Of a stretch of 13,342 nucleotides of DNA, positions 1 to 6,376 are shown one piece after another; position 1 is the first letter of the stretch; the number at the start of each line of letters is the position of its first letter. Source of the stretch: Candidatus Jorgensenbacteria bacterium RIFCSPLOWO2_12_FULL_42_11 (GTDB taxonomy: Bacteria > Patescibacteriota > Minisyncoccia > UBA6257 > MFKM01); assembly GCA_001779575.1 (NCBI GenBank), contig MFKM01000031.1:1-13342 (forward strand). Reading direction: 5' to 3'. The notes beneath the pieces are model-generated. The model saw only the letters and a list, made by a program, of their open reading frames with translations. It was not told the DNA's origin and did no database searches. Both the position numbers and the translations under genes were made by a program.

Positions 1-868
1 CATCGTATTCCAGCGGCTCAATCAAATAGACATTTGAAATGCCGCCCAATGTTTTACGCGCCAAATGATAAACATTCGGGTTTAAATGGACCGGATAAAT
101 TATGGCTACGTCTTTCCTTTTTTCGGCCAATTCTTTGATGGCCGAAAAGATATTTTTTAATCCTTCGCCAAAACTTTCTCTTCTGTGAGCTGTAATTAAA
201 ATTATTTTTTTGTCACTAAAGTCAATTCCATGTTTTTTTAAAAATTTATTTTCATTTCCCGCAATGCCTTCTTCTTGTTTTCTTTTTATCATAAAAAGCG
301 CGTCAATCGCCGTATTGCCGGTTAAAAATGTCTTCTCTTTCGCGATGCCTTCTTTGAGAAGATTGTTTTGAGCCCGCTCGGTAGGCGCGAAATGCAAGTC
401 AGCCAATCTGGAAATAAGCTGACGATTTATTTCTTCCGGAAACGGGCTGTATTTATCATAAGTTCTCAAGCCAGCTTCAATGTGGGCAATTTTAATTTTG
501 AAATGAAAGGCCAGAAACGCGGCCAGAAACGCGGTTGAAGTATCGCCCTGAACCATTAAAATATCCGGTTTTTCTTTTTTAAGAATCCGTAAAAAAATCA
601 AAAACGAAAATCCGCTTATGACTAAATTTTTAATTTTTCTTAAGATATTAATTCCCCTGCCAAACAACGCCTTGTCGCTCAACATAATTTTCAAGTCATA
701 ATCGGGCATAATATCAAAAACTTTCAATATATGATCAAGCATTTTATCGTGCTGGCGGAAAACACAAACAACTGCCTTTAAAGAGGGATTATTTTTAATT
801 TCTTTGATTATCGGCGCGAACTTGATGGCTTCGGGCCGCGTGCCGAACACTATGAATATTTTTTTCAT
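1..868 (-). CDS. wecB: UDP-N-acetylglucosamine 2-epimerase, partial (C-terminus beyond the left edge)
   Basis: Non-hydrolysing UDP-GlcNAc 2-epimerase, which interconverts UDP-GlcNAc and UDP-ManNAc in the cytoplasm and supplies ManNAc-type sugars for surface polysaccharide. About 289 codons are visible; the family is usually about 370-390 residues, so roughly 80-100 C-terminal residues lie outside the window. The start is the ATG at 868, giving MKKIFIVFGTRPEAIK, the hallmark N-terminus. Other family motifs are clear: GDTSTAFLAAF, HIEAGLRTYDKYSPFPEEINR (interrupted here only by my reading), ITAHRRESFGEGL and YPVHLNPNV. Only one base separates it from the stop of the upstream glycosyltransferase (870), so the two are very likely cotranscribed and translationally coupled. 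No Shine-Dalgarno sequence precedes the ATG. The identification is very secure; whether the sugar is used as ManNAc or oxidised further cannot be told from this window. Confidence 0.96.
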   Translation of the reverse strand, partial: MKKIFIVFGTRPEAIKFAPIIKEIKNNPSLKAVVCVFRQHDKMLDHILKVFDIMPDYDLKIMLSDKALFGRGINILRKIKNLVISGFSFLIFLRILKKEKPDILMVQGDTSTAFLAAFLAFHFKIKIAHIEAGLRTYDKYSPFPEEINRQLISRLADLHFAPTERAQNNLLKEGIAKEKTFLTGNTAIDALFMIKRKQEEGIAGNENKFLKKHGIDFSDKKIILITAHRRESFGEGLKNIFSAIKELAEKRKDVAIIYPVHLNPNVYHLARKTLGGISNVYLIEPLEYD

Positions 869-869
869 A

Positions 870-2084
870 TTATGACAATAATCTTTCAAATTTATCAACG
901 CAAATTTTTTTCTCCATATTTTCCAAAAGATATTTCAAACCGTTTTCGCCATATTCTTTCATTTTTTCCTTTTCATTATACATTTTCAAAATTATCTCCA
1001 ACGCCTCTGCTTCGTTGTCCGAAACCGCGCCATAACCGCATTTCGCTTCTTTAACAATTGATAAACCGTCGCTTTCTTTGTGCAGAAACGCGACAACCGG
1101 AACCGCCGCCGCCATATAACCTAAAATTTTCGCCGGCACTGCCGGGGTGGTATTCCGCGCGGTAAGGCAAATTATACCGACATCGCAATCCTTAACCAGT
1201 TCGGGATATTCTTCCGAGGAAACAAACGGTTTGAAAATAATATTTTCCAATTTCAGATTTTCCGCTATTTTCACCAGATTCTCTTTTTCAGAACCGTCGC
1301 CCGCGAAAAGAAAAACAATGTCTTTGTTGTTTTTTATTTTGTCCGCTATTCCGATAAATAGATCAAGCCCCTGCGACGGCCCAATCACTCCGCCGAATAA
1401 AAATATAAATTTATTCTCCAAGCCGTATAATTTTCTGAATCTGCCGGTTTTTTGCGCTTTCAAAAACGGGCCACTGTCTATCCAATGACAAACCACTTGT
1501 GTTTTCCTCGGGGGCACATTTCTTTTTTCTTCAATAAATTTTTTATGCTCGTTGGAGGGAACCACGATTAAATCAGAATTTTTATAAGCATTTTTCTCCA
1601 TTCGCTCAAAAAAATTAATCAAAAATTTATTCTTAAGAATGCCCAAATCAACCGCGTTTTGCGGAAATATATCATGAAGATTCAATACGTATTTGGCGCC
1701 GTAAAACTTTTTTACTTTATAAGCGGCAAGCGCCAGCGGCAAAGGCGGACTGTGAACAATCGCGACATCAATTTTTTCTTTGATATTTTTCCTGATTTTG
1801 CGAAAAAAAATATAAGGCATTAAAAGTTGCGCTACGCCCCTGACGATAAAATTCACTTTGTGATGCGGGAGAGTTTTAATCCGTAAAACCCTTACGCCGT
1901 TTTCATTGACAATTTCCGGCCAAACAGCGTTTCCAGAATCCGCCAAATTGTGCTTGGGATAAGCAGTGGCGACAAAAACATTGTGTCCTTTGTCGCGCAA
2001 GCCATCGGCCAAATCTTTCATTAACTGCGCGGCGGAACGAATTTCCGGCGGATAAGAATCCGTAATAATTAAAATATTTTTCAT
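870..2084 (-). CDS. Family 4 glycosyltransferase, WbuB/WcaI-like
   Basis: A GT-B fold glycosyltransferase of 404 residues that probably adds a sugar from a nucleotide donor to a lipid-linked glycan at the cytoplasmic membrane. The N-terminal domain starts ILIITDSYPPEIRSAAQL, typical of the WbuB-like GT4 group. The donor-binding C-terminal half shows FGGVIGPSQGLD, FLFAGDGSEKENL and VPAKILGYMAAAVPVVA. The usual Glu of the C-terminal E-x7-E motif appears to be Gly in the KILGYM segment, as I recall for other WbuB-like members. I chose the ATG at 2084; a longer frame begins at a TTG at 2096 but adds only four residues. It lies 19 bases after the oxidoreductase and one base before wecB, so it belongs to the same polysaccharide block. 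WbuB homologues transfer amino sugars such as L-FucNAc in E. coli O26; the substrate here is unknown. Confidence 0.88.
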   Translation of the reverse strand: MKNILIITDSYPPEIRSAAQLMKDLADGLRDKGHNVFVATAYPKHNLADSGNAVWPEIVNENGVRVLRIKTLPHHKVNFIVRGVAQLLMPYIFFRKIRKNIKEKIDVAIVHSPPLPLALAAYKVKKFYGAKYVLNLHDIFPQNAVDLGILKNKFLINFFERMEKNAYKNSDLIVVPSNEHKKFIEEKRNVPPRKTQVVCHWIDSGPFLKAQKTGRFRKLYGLENKFIFLFGGVIGPSQGLDLFIGIADKIKNNKDIVFLFAGDGSEKENLVKIAENLKLENIIFKPFVSSEEYPELVKDCDVGIICLTARNTTPAVPAKILGYMAAAVPVVAFLHKESDGLSIVKEAKCGYGAVSDNEAEALEIILKMYNEKEKMKEYGENGLKYLLENMEKKICVDKFERLLS

Positions 2085-2103
2085 TATTATAAGCAATTAA
2101 TGA

Positions 2104-3726
2104 TTATCTAAAATAACTCCAGAATTTTTCTTTGGCTTTTTTGTATTTATCGCCCCAGCCTTTCATCCCCTGAAGTTTTTCTTCAAGATCCAGCATTATT
2201 TTTGCCGAAATAAGAATTGACTCTATTGAATCCCCCTCTTCATTGTTGGCTATCTTCCTTCCTATTGTTTGATACATATCCCTATAACTATTGGTTTTGA
2301 ATATTCTTTCTTTTCTGATTATCCTGTGATTATCTTCGGATTGATATTCTATGGCATCTGTTATTCTTATATTTCTTCCGTGAACTTTTAACTCCACGTG
2401 GTCTCTCGGCCCCACCCTTAAAGTCCCCTTTTCGCTGAAAGTAGTCGTGAAAGTCGCCCCGTTTTCAAGCTCTATCCACACCTCAACGGCGTCGTCTTGT
2501 AGGAGCTTGATATCGGAATTTTTTGGCTTGCTGAAATTATTAAGATGGAGAAAATGGTCAATCTGATGACAGCCATTGGCAAAAAATGTGCTCCTTGAAA
2601 CCGGCCAATTATACCAAAAAAATTCAGGCTGAATCAACTCATAAACTATGGAGTGGTAAGAAATGGGATCGCCGTATTTCACGCCAAGATCTTCAAAAGC
2701 CATTTTATTAAATTTTCCGTAACGCTTGTGAAATCCGATAAATAAACGCCTTCCGGATTCTCTAAGGGCTTTTTCCAATTCATTTAATTCATCGTAATCC
2801 ATAACAACCGGCTTCTCCACCACGACATACGCTCCCTGCTTTAAAGCGCGCAAGGTTATTGGAACATGGGTGTGGTTATAGCTGGCAACAAAATAAACAT
2901 CGTATTTTTCATCTTTTCCAGGAAAGGGCGACGAATTCCATTTTCGCGCTTTTCGTTCCAGAAATATTTGCGTCGGGTCAATTTCGTGGACTGATTTTAT
3001 GTCCACAAACGGCTTGGAATAAGGAATGATATTGATTTTCGCGTAATTGCCATAACCAAACAAAGCTCCGCTTTTTTTCTTCGGGCTTGCTTTTGGAACT
3101 TGGCCTTTGGTTTCCGCCACGGGACTCGCGTTTCGCGCGTCAATCCGTTGAAACTTAAACCATTCATTATTTTTAATCTCATTTTTTAACGCGTCCGCCA
3201 ACTTATTTCGCGTTTCTTCGGAAATTTCTATCCCCGAATAAACGCTCCATCCTTTAATGCCATTCCACCAAGCGTCTCGCGCTTTGTTTTTTTTAAGAGG
3301 AGAATGCAAAATTGTATCTGTCGGAATTTCGGGAATGTCCGATTTGTCAATTTTATAAATAAATTCTTTGGGCAAAACAATTCGCTCCGCGAGAGCCGGG
3401 TGCAAAGGAGCTATGAAGCCGACCGATTCTCCCTCGGAAAAAATTTGGCTGTCGGCGCTTTCAATAATTTTCCCCACGCCGCAGGAAACATATTTTTCAT
3501 TGCGCCTGTCTTCCCTAAGCCGAGACCAAATTTTTGTGAATAATCCATGAGGCCCGACAACGGGGAAATAATTAATCAACAATCTTAAGCTTTTTGCTCT
3601 TGTATGATAAACATTTTCAAGTTTTTCAAGATTTTTCCAGGCAAGAACTTGAATTCTGTATTCATTTCTATTTCGGCAGTAGTCCAAAAAACCGCCCCTC
3701 CATTTTTTATCCGTAAATATTCTCAT
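2104..3726 (-). CDS. Fused oxidoreductase: degenerate alcohol-dehydrogenase (MDR) N-part plus Gfo/Idh/MocA domain
   Basis: A 540-residue protein. The C-terminal part (about 220-540) is a Gfo/Idh/MocA NAD(P)-dependent sugar oxidoreductase: glycine-rich LFGYGNYAK (222-230), the conserved EKP (304-306), GFHKRY (331-336) and an HQIDH segment (387-391). Residues about 44-130 look like the GroES-like part of a medium-chain dehydrogenase: GVGKIIESADSQIFSEGESVGF, with the family's G-x-V-G-D spacing relaxed, then a VLPKEFIYKI strand. The order matches the bi-domain MDR plus Gfo/Idh oxidoreductases (usually about 700 residues) found in polysaccharide loci, but the MDR nucleotide-binding fold seems to be missing. 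The join (196-215) is low-complexity and overlaps repeat-like DNA. The start is the ATG at 3726. It probably oxidises or reduces a nucleotide-linked sugar in the surface-glycan pathway of its neighbours; the substrate is unknown. Confidence 0.8.
   Translation of the reverse strand: MRIFTDKKWRGGFLDYCRNRNEYRIQVLAWKNLEKLENVYHTRAKSLRLLINYFPVVGPHGLFTKIWSRLREDRRNEKYVSCGVGKIIESADSQIFSEGESVGFIAPLHPALAERIVLPKEFIYKIDKSDIPEIPTDTILHSPLKKNKARDAWWNGIKGWSVYSGIEISEETRNKLADALKNEIKNNEWFKFQRIDARNASPVAETKGQVPKASPKKKSGALFGYGNYAKINIIPYSKPFVDIKSVHEIDPTQIFLERKARKWNSSPFPGKDEKYDVYFVASYNHTHVPITLRALKQGAYVVVEKPVVMDYDELNELEKALRESGRRLFIGFHKRYGKFNKMAFEDLGVKYGDPISYHSIVYELIQPEFFWYNWPVSRSTFFANGCHQIDHFLHLNNFSKPKNSDIKLLQDDAVEVWIELENGATFTTTFSEKGTLRVGPRDHVELKVHGRNIRITDAIEYQSEDNHRIIRKERIFKTNSYRDMYQTIGRKIANNEEGDSIESILISAKIMLDLEEKLQGMKGWGDKYKKAKEKFWSYFR
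3083..3141. repeat. Heptamer array and small palindrome at the join of the fused oxidoreductase
   Basis: Four 7-base units, most ending in TTGG (for example CTTTTGG, AACTTGG), cover 3083-3110. A 19-base imperfect palindrome, GAC-t-CGCG-TTT-CGCG-c-GTC, lies at 3123-3141. Together they encode about residues 196-215, the linker just before the Gfo/Idh nucleotide-binding domain. Confidence 0.6.
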
Positions 3727-3747
3727 AACGCTATTAAATCATAATAA

Positions 3748-3780
3748 ATAAAAAAGTTAAGCGTTGTCGCTATCGCGCTT
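3748..3780 (-). terminator. Weak hairpin with T-run after the family 2 glycosyltransferase
   Basis: Read on the minus strand, AAGCG (3780-3776) can pair with CGCTT (3763-3759) around a 12-base loop, followed by AACTTTTTT. The stem is only five pairs, so this may be a leaky terminator or simply chance in the 60-base gap before the oxidoreductase. Confidence 0.28.
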
Positions 3781-3786
3781 CAAGGA

Positions 3787-4635
3787 TTATTTGTATTTTT
3801 TAGATTCATAAATCTTGGCGTCCACCAAAAAACGGTACCAAAAACCCTGCAAAAAATGGAATATCAAACCTTCTTTGCCGTCCAAAAATCCCAGTCTTAT
3901 AAAATAGCGATAACAGAAATATAAATAAGCCCGACAAAAAAGCGGCAAGCGGTAATAAAAATTGTCTTTCAGCCATCGCCTTCCGGCATCGGGCCCCTTT
4001 CCTTGTCCATTCCCGTATTTTTGCGATTCTTTCGTTTTTCGCGACAATTCTTCCGCTTCCCGCGACGCGTAGTTGTTGTGTTTTTGAATAAACCAAGACA
4101 AGTTTTTCTTATTATCGTCAATAAAATCATTTTTTAATCTTTCCGCTTTGCCTTCCAGCAAAACCAGATGTTCGTCCATTTTCCTCTCTTCGGACCGGGC
4201 TTTGCCTTTTCTAAAAAGCCGCAAAAACCAAGCCGGATAATAACCGCCGTATTTTATAAAGCGGCCCATGAAATAGACGCGCCGTTTAATATAAAACCCA
4301 TTAATATCCGCTTTAACGACGTTGGGCGTCATTAAATTATCGGCGATTTCTTTTTTTAGTTCTTCAGTCAAATACTCGTCAGCGTCCAAGCGCAAAATCC
4401 ACTCGTTTTTTATTTCCAAATTATCCAAAGCCCAGTTAAACTGTTCCGCCTGGTTGACAAAAGTCCGCTGGGCTATTTTATTGGTGTGTTTCTTGGCGAT
4501 TTCCAGGGTTTTATCCGCGCTGAAAGAATCAACGATAATAATTTCATTCGCCCAATCGGCAACGCTTTTAAGGCAATTCCCGATATTCAATTCTTCGTTA
4601 TAAGTAAGGATAATGACGCTGATGGGGAGTTTCAT
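3787..4635 (-). CDS. Family 2 glycosyltransferase, WaaE/KdtX-like
   Basis: A 282-residue GT-A fold transferase of the group that includes LPS-core beta-1,4-glucosyltransferases (WaaE/KdtX). It opens with the GT2 signature SVIILTYNEELNI, then IIIVDSFSADKT (33-43), the Q-x-x-x-F-N-W-A-L segment at 62-70 and the metal-binding WILRLDADE (79-87). The C-terminal 80 residues are rich in Trp, Tyr, Phe and Arg and probably lie against the membrane; no full transmembrane segment is convincing. The start is the ATG at 4635. It heads the surface-polysaccharide block and ends 60 bases before the oxidoreductase. Together with wecB and the WbuB-like gene it points to assembly of an amino-sugar-containing surface glycan. 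The exact donor and acceptor cannot be read from the sequence. Confidence 0.88.
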   Translation of the reverse strand: MKLPISVIILTYNEELNIGNCLKSVADWANEIIIVDSFSADKTLEIAKKHTNKIAQRTFVNQAEQFNWALDNLEIKNEWILRLDADEYLTEELKKEIADNLMTPNVVKADINGFYIKRRVYFMGRFIKYGGYYPAWFLRLFRKGKARSEERKMDEHLVLLEGKAERLKNDFIDDNKKNLSWFIQKHNNYASREAEELSRKTKESQKYGNGQGKGPDAGRRWLKDNFYYRLPLFCRAYLYFCYRYFIRLGFLDGKEGLIFHFLQGFWYRFLVDAKIYESKKYK

Positions 4636-4641
4636 AAGTAT

Positions 4642-4782
4642 TTATGATAACAAATCCTGCCAAAATTTGATAGTCGCTTTTAATAATTGCCAAACCAAGC
4701 TGCGAATAGCGGGAAAAAATATTTTATTCAACTCGTTCACGCCTCCGCCGAAAAAATTGACAATAACTATATTATTTGACAT
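4642..4782 (-). CDS. Doubtful 46-residue ORF upstream of the glycosyltransferase
   Basis: An ATG at 4782 opens a 46-codon frame ending in TAA six bases before the start of the WaaE-like gene. It begins MSNNIVIVNFFGGG and continues as an amphipathic stretch rich in Ile, Leu, Phe and Trp (residues 18-46). The stop-to-start spacing looks like an operon. Against it, there is no ribosome binding site, the ATG lies inside the rnpB promoter region on the other strand, and the length is within chance. I recognise no family. It could be a leader peptide, a remnant of a larger gene, or noise. Confidence 0.25.
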   Translation of the reverse strand: MSNNIVIVNFFGGGVNELNKIFFPAIRSLVWQLLKATIKFWQDLLS

Positions 4783-4785
4783 TCT
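4757..4785 (+). promoter_or_regulatory. Candidate sigma-70 promoter of rnpB
   Basis: A perfect -35 TTGACA (4757-4762) is followed, after 17 bases, by CATTCT (4780-4785) as a weak -10. This would start transcription at about 4792, exactly where the P1 helix of RNase P RNA begins (4793). The correct placement supports it despite the poor -10. Confidence 0.45.
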
Positions 4786-5046
4786 AAAATTGCTGGCAAG
4801 TCAGGTGATAGCTCTGCTCCGATATTCGTCGGGGCAGGGAGGAAAGTCCGGACACCCCTGTTTGCCGTATAGGCAGACAGCAGCGTGATAGCGGTCCCGA
4901 CGCCCAAAAGGGTGCGGGACTCCGACTTCTTTATTTAAAAAATAGAGCGTCGGAGCTAACAGCCGTCGGGCGTAAGCTTAGAGGTGCGAGCAGTGACGTT
5001 TCGATTCGAAAGAATCGGAAAACCCTTCGGGGTTAATCTTCGAAAT

Positions 5047-5079
5047 AGTTCGGGGCTTGCCCTGAGCGAAGTCGAAGGG
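5047..5079 (+). repeat. Dyad-rich repeat-like arm inside rnpB
   Basis: Contains CCCTGAGCGAAGTCGAAGGG, which I recall as a word repeated in many environmental bacterial genomes. With 5038-5043 (CTTCGA) pairing to 5072-5077 (TCGAAG), and TTCG pairing to CGAA inside, it folds as an extra arm between the P13/P14-like hairpins and the conserved GTGAAACGGCTAAATCC stretch. Origin as an inserted repeat is an inference. Confidence 0.5.
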
Positions 5080-5117
5080 TGAAACGGCTAAATCCTTATC
5101 GGGTGCAAAGTCGTACC

Positions 5118-5236
5118 ATCGCGCGGCGAAGCCACGCGATAATTCAGAATTACAAATTAAGAATTCAGAATTTAATAGATTGATTCTTAATTCTGCATTC
5201 TAAATTTTGAATTATCACGCGACTTCGTCGCGTGAT
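5118..5236 (+). repeat. 119-base inverted-repeat insert in rnpB made of two hairpins and heptamer arrays
   Basis: Order: a 23-base hairpin (5118-5140), five 7-base units of the type AATTCAG (5141-5175), a 7-base spacer (5176-5182), four inverted units of the type ATTCTAA (5183-5210), ATT, and a second 23-base hairpin (5214-5236) with a perfect 10-pair stem and TTC loop. The second hairpin is a reverse-complement copy of the first (18 of 23 bases agree), and the two heptamer arrays are imperfect complements. The whole insert can therefore fold as one long hairpin or as three separate ones. It replaces or extends the P16/P17 arm, a part of RNase P RNA known to vary. Confidence 0.8.
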
Positions 5237-5330
5237 TGGGGTGCTGCTAGAGCCCGCGAGTAATCGCGGGCCCAGATGAATTATCACCGAATACAGAATC
5301 CGGCTTATGACTTGCCAGTTCCGCAAATTG

Positions 5331-5364
5331 CCCCGTTGGCGATTTATCGTTAACGGGGTTTTCG
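5331..5364 (+). terminator. Rho-independent terminator of rnpB
   Basis: CCCCGTT (5331-5337) pairs with AACGGGG (5352-5358), and the inner bases extend the stem through two G-T pairs to a short loop (up to about 13 pairs). TTTTCGTT follows. It begins 13 bases after the end of rnpB. On the minus strand no T-run follows the hairpin, so it should terminate rnpB rather than the facing RNase H gene, whose stop is at 5365. Confidence 0.88.
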
Positions 5365-5826
5365 TTATCCGAATAAACCAACCTGATTGTTCAATTCCTG
5401 GTTAACCAGCAAATCCGCCTCCTTGTTTTTTTCCCGGGGAATTTGAATAAATTCCACTTTTTTAAAATCCGGTTTCAAATTCCAAATCTCAAAAAATAAC
5501 GATTGAAGGTCTTTGTCTTCAATTTTATACCGGCCGATAAGCTGATTTATTAAAAGTTCGCTGTCCGATTTTATTACTACCTCCAAATCTTTGCTTTTTT
5601 CTTTGCCGATTAATTGCTTCACTTTTTTTAAAGCGAAAACAACCGCCCGATATTCGGCCTGATTATTGGTCGCCCGACCGATAAACTCGCTGTATTCCCT
5701 GATTCCTGATTTTTGATGCCCGATGCCTGATATTATGACGCCGATGGCCGCCGGACCGGGATTGTTCCTCGCCCCGCCATCGCAATAAATAATCGCCTTG
5801 TCTAATTTTTCTCTAACGGGATTCAT
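5365..5826 (-). CDS. RNase HI-like protein
   Basis: A 153-residue protein of the RNase H fold; RNase HI cuts the RNA strand of RNA-DNA hybrids. The four acidic catalytic residues are in place: Asp16 in YCDGGARNNPG, Glu58 in NNQAEY, Asp88 in IKSDSELL and Asp138 in NKEADLLVN. The length is normal. It resembles the short RnhA-like (reverse-transcriptase-like) proteins of Gram-positives and CPR bacteria more than E. coli RnhA. The start ATG at 5826 overlaps the end of the exonuclease gene by 14 bases, so translation is probably coupled. Residues 32-44, in the turn between the first two strands, are encoded by five tandem heptamers (see the repeat entry). It is the last gene of the tpiA block and faces rnpB head-on. 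Confidence 0.9.
   Translation of the reverse strand: MNPVREKLDKAIIYCDGGARNNPGPAAIGVIISGIGHQKSGIREYSEFIGRATNNQAEYRAVVFALKKVKQLIGKEKSKDLEVVIKSDSELLINQLIGRYKIEDKDLQSLFFEIWNLKPDFKKVEFIQIPREKNKEADLLVNQELNNQVGLFG
5697..5731. repeat. Five tandem 7-base units inside the RNase H gene
   Basis: Consecutive units of the form nnnTGAT or nnnCGAT (for example TCCTGAT and GCCTGAT) fill exactly 35 bases and encode residues 32-44 of the RNase HI-like protein, at the expected beta-hairpin turn before the catalytic Glu. Confidence 0.8.
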
Positions 5827-6376
5827 TTTCCAGTAATTTCAAAAACACTTCATAAGTCGTTCGGGCGTCGTCTAAAGCCGAATGGGGTTTTTCCTGCGAA
5901 ACACCAAAATAACTGGCCATTTCCGATAAAGATAAATTCTGAAAATCGGGCAATTGACGCAATTTCTGCCAACCGAATGAAAAAGTATCCAGTCCTTTAT
6001 AATAAAAAGTCGGTTTAAGATTGCGTTCGGCCAAAGCTTTGTGAATATGGAACCAGTCAAAAAGCAGATTATGACCGACTAAAATCGTATTGGCGGTTTT
6101 TTCTAAAAATATTTTCAAAGCCGTTTCCAGTTCAACGGCTTCTTGCCAGCCTTTTTCGCTGTAATGATTGATTCTTAAAGCTTCCGGGTCGGCTAATTCA
6201 AGATGCCGAGGTTTTATTTTAATCTCCCATTCTTCCAAAACTGAAAAATCGCGGCCATCAACCTTGACCAACCCCAATTCAATCAATTCGTGATTCAAGT
6301 CCAAACCGGTGGTTTCGGTATCCACAAAAGATAAATTAAAATCTTTCAAAGAAATTTTTTTTATCTGGTTATTCAT
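5813..6376 (-). CDS. DEDDh 3'-5' exonuclease, DnaQ/PolC epsilon-like
   Basis: A 187-residue stand-alone exonuclease of the DnaQ superfamily, which removes nucleotides from 3' ends with two metal ions. The DEDDh set is complete: Asp19 and Glu21 in FVDTETTG (17-24), Asp107 in GHNLLFDW (101-108), and His165 and Asp170 in HSALDDA. There is no polymerase or BRCT domain. It may act as a proofreading subunit, in repair, or in RNA trimming; the sequence does not decide. The ATG at 6376 overlaps the pgk stop by eight bases, and its own end overlaps the RNase H start by 14 bases. Two small nucleases thus follow two glycolytic genes in one transcription unit. No ribosome binding site is seen; the leader is A/T-rich. 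Confidence 0.92.
   Translation of the reverse strand: MNNQIKKISLKDFNLSFVDTETTGLDLNHELIELGLVKVDGRDFSVLEEWEIKIKPRHLELADPEALRINHYSEKGWQEAVELETALKIFLEKTANTILVGHNLLFDWFHIHKALAERNLKPTFYYKGLDTFSFGWQKLRQLPDFQNLSLSEMASYFGVSQEKPHSALDDARTTYEVFLKLLENESR

Larger units (their letters stand above)
4793..5318 (+). ncRNA. rnpB: RNase P RNA (M1-type ribozyme) with an unusual insert
   Basis: The catalytic RNA that removes 5' leaders from tRNA precursors. Universal elements are all present: GAGGAAAGTCCG (4839-4850), AGATGAA (5274-5280) and ACAGAATCCGGCTTAT (5293-5308). The ends form a perfect 11-base-pair P1 helix: 4793-4803 with 5308-5318. P18 is a strong hairpin with a GTAA loop just after CTGCTAGAG. A GGT that can pair with the tRNA CCA end (L15) is at 5240-5242. 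Hairpins with GAAA (5002-5017) and TTCG (5021-5034) loops fit P13/P14-like arms. At about 526 bases it is well above the usual 350-400; much of the excess is a 119-base inverted-repeat insert at 5118-5236 and an extra arm near 5038-5079. It is the only plus-strand gene and is followed by its own terminator. Confidence 0.96.

Noticed and set aside
509..532. Perfect tandem duplication of GGCCAGAAACGC inside wecB.
   Set aside because: It encodes the normal Ala/Phe/Leu-rich helix after GDTST, with no length change against the family; it has a 12-base period and is not part of the heptamer pattern.
872..1488. Plus-strand open frames opposite the glycosyltransferase.
   Set aside because: They are antisense to a well-supported GT4 gene and show no motif; the same applies to plus-strand frames near 3304-3550, 4322-4888, 9506-10111 and 11522-11932.
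5258..5270. Strong GC hairpin near the end of rnpB (GCCCGCGA pairing with TCGCGGGC).
   Set aside because: This is the expected P18 hairpin with a GTAA loop in RNase P RNA, not an inserted palindrome.
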